Part shown: piece after piece, positions 60,256 through 64,000 of the stretch
Layout: the number at the start of each line of letters is the position of its first letter
Position numbering within the stretch: position 1 is the first letter of the stretch
From: Zygnema circumcarinatum
Taxonomy: Eukaryota > Streptophyta > Zygnematophyceae > Zygnematales > Zygnemataceae
DNA length: 64,000 bases
Assembly (NCBI GenBank): GCA_037447605.1
Contig: CM074813.1
Location: 2,497,742-2,561,741, forward strand
Direction of reading: 5' to 3'
Notes under the pieces: generated by a model
Seen by the model: the letters and a program-made list of their open reading frames with translations, nothing else
The model's database searches: none
What the model was told of the DNA's origin: nothing
Program-made: the position numbers and the translations under genes

Positions 60256-63165
60256 ATGGCGGCCTCCATCCCTCCCGGGGGTTTCTCCGCAGGGGAAGTG
60301 GACGCCTTTGGCGGGAGCCATGGCTGGACCTCCGCCGTTTCGGCGCTCCTACGATCGCCACCTGTCACTGTGGTGTTCCGACAGCTGGCAGAGCAGTACA
60401 ATGCGCTGGACTCTGCGGTGTCGACAGCTGTCTTCGACTTTTTGAAGGACAAGTTTGGCATAGTATTGACGGCTGCGGAGCTGACGGGGGGTCTGCCGCT
60501 GGCGGGAAGTCCGATTCCGATGTTTCTACTGCTCGGGTCATATTTGGGAATTGTATTGGGAGGGGTTGTGCGGATTAGGGTTAAGGGCTTGAAGCCGCGA
60601 GAGAAGGAGCCCGGTCTGCTGCGGGCGGTGGTGGTAGTTCACAACTTAGTTTTGTTCGCGCTCAGCCTTTACATGTGCTGCGGTATCGTCATCGAGTCTA
60701 TTAGGAATAGGTACAACTCAGTTTCTCACCAGGGATCTGATGCATGAATGAGAGTCACTGAGCTTCATGTGTTGTTGATCCTTTATTTTATTCCTGAGAT
60801 GTGTGAAGATTTAGCTCGTTTATGAATTCAAGATAGGGGAAATTGGGCCGCTAGTTGGTTTTGTAAACCCAAAAAGGCCAAACTCTTAGTGCTGGGTTTG
60901 TATGTAAGAAGTGGAGATAGGGCAGATTTATGTAATTTTTCCTTTAGGTTTTAAGGTTAGATATTGGGCTTTATCTTGAGTTGTGGCACTAGTTCATTCA
61001 GCTGTAACGCATAGTGCATGATGCGCTGCATATAGATAAGCATTGCAAGCCTTGTCCATGAAGGTCTCTAAAGGGATATTTTCTGCAAGTAGTTTCCCCC
61101 AAAACGCATTACTGCCCGTGTGTTCGAAAGCATCTCATAATTATTCATAAATTTTTGATTTCTGCAGTGCCTAAGCTTTTGAATTCCTGAAATGAGTGTG
61201 CATTAGAAAGCTATAGCATAGCAGAGCAAGCACTACATACGTGGCTCTACACGAGCTGTTTTTCTAAGCTTACCGTAGCTGGAGAATGAAGTAGATTTCC
61301 TGGCAAGAAAGTTGTTGTCTCAATGCTAATCTTTAGACCTCACTTGATAATGACAATCTCTCTCCAATCTTCTCTTCTAGGACAAATCTTGCCAAATATC
61401 CTTCATTTTGAAGGATTCATCATGAGAGGTTGAGCTCCTTCACATTTTAAAAGGAAGCATTTCCTTCCGCACGCATTCCTTTAGGCCATTCACAACTGCA
61501 TTCACACATGACATCAACATCGTTGGAACTTCACAAACCTTGAAACGATGATGTTCGCCCCATTGGTAGTTCCATAAACTGACAAGTCTCTTCCTGGTCC
61601 CTGTCAATTCAGGTACAGTTTATGGGGCAACCCTTATCAAGCGGAAGAACGACAGGTATGAAGAGTTCTACATGAATTTTAATAGGCATGGCTACATTTG
61701 TCAGCTTTCGAAGCACCAAGTTTGAGTATGAAGTTTGAGTTTGAGTATCATTACTGATCTGTCATGTATTGCTCTGTCCTTGGAGCCTCCAGATGGCGTT
61801 TCTTATATATATTTTTTATGTATCAAAGTATCTCGAGCTTGGAGACACGGTGAGCTCTTTGCCCATGAAGCTTGAGATGTGATGTGACTGCACTACTCAC
61901 AAAAAGAAAGGAAACTAATGATCCTCTTTTGCTTCTAGATTCTAGCAGTATGCTTTTGCTTCTCCCGTATGGACAGGGTGCTTGACTGATACTGTCGGCT
62001 ATGGGATATCTTGAACTGCGTGTTCAGCTTATCATGGTGGTGAAGAGGAATGTGCGGCAAGTCTCCCTTCTGCATGTGTACCATCACTGCTCTATCACTC
62101 TAATTTGGTGGGCAATTGCACACCATGCTCCGGGAGGAGAAGGTTAGTTGACATCTGACCCCACAAAACCAGCTAATAGGAGGTGATTAACATGAGCTTC
62201 ACTCACTGTCATTTAGACTCTTTGTCCATTCTTTGCCCTTTCATCTCAGATAAGATCGAAGACCCCACTCTCGCATCTCTTTCACTCTCTCTTGCTCCTC
62301 TTCCTCCCTTCCCCCCCTTCCACCTCCACCCCCTCCCACTCCTCCCCCCACCTTCCTCGCTTCTCCCCCTTGTCTCCCTCCTGTCCCATTCCTCTCTACC
62401 CTTCCCCCACCCCCGTTCGCGACAAGGTCTGACCTTTCAGGGAAGTTTCTGAATTTCCTAACTGATTGTCGATAACGGATTACTGTAACTGTGGCAGCTT
62501 ACTTTTCTGCGGCGCTGAATTCGGGCGTCCACGTGGCCATGTACGGATACTACTGTCTGGCGGCCCTCGTGGGGAAGGACGAAAAGGTTCGGCAAAAGTA
62601 TCTCTTCTGGGGGAGGTGAGTGAGGAATGAGAGCTGTCCTGTTCAGACCCCAAAGACGTTATTTTTTTCCTTTATCCTTCCAAACTTTTTAGGAAAGATT
62701 CAGTGGGTCCGAGAAGGTGGAGTTGTTACTGAATTGTTGATCTGATAGAGATAGAGAGATGGGGGACTTGCAGATATGTGACCCAACTGCAGATGATACA
62801 ATTCGGAGCCAACATAGTGCAGGCCTGTTGGAATCTTCACATGCGCACTCCGTATCCGTTATGGTTCTCCACGGTGCGTCTCCTGGCATCTATTCAAAAC
62901 AAGCTTTTTTTTTTTACCGATGGCATCTCGATACTTCCATTCAAAAAAATTAGAAAATTATTTTAAACCGGATAATACTGTTCTTGCGTTTGTGGGTCGA
63001 TTATGTTGAAATCCCAGACTGAGGGAGTTTGCCGTTCGGGGTCTGGCTTGGAAGCAGGTGCTCTTGTACTACATGATGTCACTGTTGGCCTTGTTTGCCC
63101 ATTTTTACATCAACAAATATATTTTTAGGAGCAGAAGATCTGCAGTCAAGGCTAAGAGGGCCTGA
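60256..63165 (+). CDS. ELO-type fatty-acid elongase (PUFA elongase, moss PSE1-like)
   Basis: Condensing enzyme of the 3-keto-acyl-CoA step in the ER; this subgroup elongates C18/C20 polyunsaturated acids. Seven exons in phase: 60256-60710, 61613-61655, 61793-61849, 62028-62142, 62498-62615, 62774-62873, 63058-63165 (331 aa). It has multiple membrane spans (MFLLLGSYLGIVLGGVV, LVLFALSLYMCCGI, and C-terminal LYYMMSLLALFAHFYI). Conserved motifs are KYLELGDT, the histidine box HVYHH (201-205), NSGVHVAMYGYY, and YVTQLQMIQF with Gln before the motif as in PUFA-type ELOs. The tail is Lys/Arg-rich (KAKRA), an ER-retrieval type signal. An N-terminal section of about 45 residues precedes the part comparable to moss delta-6 elongases. 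Exact substrate preference is inference. Confidence 0.93.
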
Positions 63166-63599
63166 GATTCGTCTTTCTTTCTTTCTTTCTTTTGAGTATT
63201 GTTCAAATTTTGCTTTTTTACTCTCTCCGTTCAGGTAGAAGCAACCTTCTCATAGCCAGAGCAGGTAGGCCAGGGAACAGCTGCAGCTAGCGATGCCCTT
63301 TTTAATTTCCTCCTCCAGTTAGCCTCCTTACGCCCCCATTCAAAGTTTTAGCTTTCCTTGTGTTACCTTTAAAAAGCAAGTTTTCGACACATTTTTGCTC
63401 TCTCCATCTTGTCCCGTTTGTCGGCAAAATGAAAAAAACAAACCAAAAAAAAAAAAAGGTCATCCATCATCACCATCATTGTGATCAACAACACCACGAC
63501 AACCTCTCGTTGCAATAAACCATTTGATTTAAGCATCTAAAACCTACACCTAAAAGCCTACCCTACTACTACACAAAGAGCGCAGTCAGCCAGTCTCCT
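63166..63599. other. intergenic between convergent genes
   Basis: 3' flanks of the elongase and the cyclase, with a (TTTC)n run at 63173-63192 and an A-run at 63448-63458. No gene seen. Confidence 0.6.
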
Positions 63600-63854
63600 C
63601 TAATAGACTATTTGCGGCTCAAACTCTGCCAACTCCACCGACCCCGAATCAACTGGCGGCATGAGATACAACGCCGCGAGTTCCCCCAAAAAGGCGGCGA
63701 GGAGAGGCGCCCTCCGCAGGCTCTGAAGGAGGTGCGGACCGGCCATGGTCTGCATCTCGCGGTTGAGGGCGACCAGCCGGTCAAGCCGCCGCTGAAACTC
63801 AGGGTTCTCCACGTCCAGCACGGCGGGGAATAACCTCGCAGTCGTCTTGTTCGT
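63600..63854 (-). CDS. Mg-protoporphyrin IX monomethylester (oxidative) cyclase, last exon (CHL27/CRD1), partial
   Basis: This diiron enzyme of the chloroplast inner envelope and thylakoid closes the isocyclic ring of chlorophyll. Only the last exon is inside the window: 63854 (acceptor cag before ACG) down to the stop at 63600, 84 residues. It contains TNKTTARLFPAVLDVENPEF, the linker RRLDRLVALNREMQ, and the C-terminal YLMPPVDSGSVELAEFEPQ, hallmark sequences of plant CRD1. The more variable middle (MAGPHLLQSLRRAPLLAAFL) aligns in position with the family's hydrophobic stretch. The diiron ligand exons lie to the right, outside the window. Confidence 0.9.
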   Translation of the reverse strand, partial: TNKTTARLFPAVLDVENPEFQRRLDRLVALNREMQTMAGPHLLQSLRRAPLLAAFLGELAALYLMPPVDSGSVELAEFEPQIVY

Positions 63855-64000
63855 CTGAAAGCAAAACAAAAGCAGCACGCGATAGCAATGTCAAAGGAGG
63901 ACCAAAGAATGAGTAGGTCACTGGCAATCACTTTCAGGGATTGCTGCGAAGCTGTGTGGGCACTGCATGTCTATGGGATTGCATAGCAGTCTGCATGAGG
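63855..64000 (-). other. intron of the cyclase gene
   Basis: The sequence upstream of the last cyclase exon carries a splice acceptor at 63855-63856 and no recognisable cyclase coding, so it is intron up to the window edge. Confidence 0.5.

Overview
The window is nuclear DNA of a photosynthetic streptophyte, most likely of bryophyte or charophyte/lycophyte grade rather than a flowering plant. Almost every gene is split by short GT-AG introns. The gene set includes a plastid sigma factor, the aerobic Mg-protoporphyrin cyclase, a P-class PPR protein, an ACR-type ACT protein, a steroleosin and a plant NUP58. The ELO fatty-acid elongase is of the type used for long-chain polyunsaturated fatty acids, which mosses and liverworts have and angiosperms lack. 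The species itself cannot be named from the sequence. Exon boundaries below were worked out by hand from splice consensus and phase continuity.

Layout, left to right: 3' half of a plastid sigma factor (+, 334-2392); an 18-bp minisatellite; a large TPR/J-domain co-chaperone with a repetitive N-terminal extension (+, 3816-10498); steroleosin/11-beta-HSD-like SDR (+, 11973-14432) behind a promoter with a 37-bp-phased motif array; MAP kinase kinase (-, 15589-18751); F-box/kelch protein (-, 19789-22181); a 2.5-kb GTAC-rich gene-poor stretch; ACT-domain-repeat protein (+, 25031-28760); LSM1 (-, 30712-32663); a small ankyrin-repeat protein (-, 34566-36055).

From about 36.27 to 41.0 kb lies the strangest part, a patchwork of partial gene copies all readable on the + strand. 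It holds an inverted duplication (242-bp arms, 68-bp loop) carrying the same short ORF in both arms, several leucine-rich-repeat exons, a piece of the neighbouring ankyrin gene fused to a piece of the NUP58 gene from 10 kb away, and the RQC part of a BLM-type RecQ helicase without its motor domain. This looks like gene-fragment capture or duplication by a transposon or by template-switching repair.

The right part is again orderly: PPR protein (+, 42767-47831), NUP58 with a polyglutamine tract (-, 48216-51530), HINT-type histidine triad protein (-, 52224-53565), GT31 beta-1,3-galactosyltransferase (+, 55948-58832), ELO elongase (+, 60256-63165), and the last exon of the Mg-protoporphyrin IX monomethylester cyclase (-, 63600-63854).

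The genes are ordinary single eukaryotic units, not an operon. Shared themes are plastid function (sigma factor, PPR, cyclase), lipid and membrane enzymes (steroleosin, ELO) and signalling (MKK, ACR, F-box). A palindromic G-box core, often GCCACGTGGC, recurs in front of many of them.
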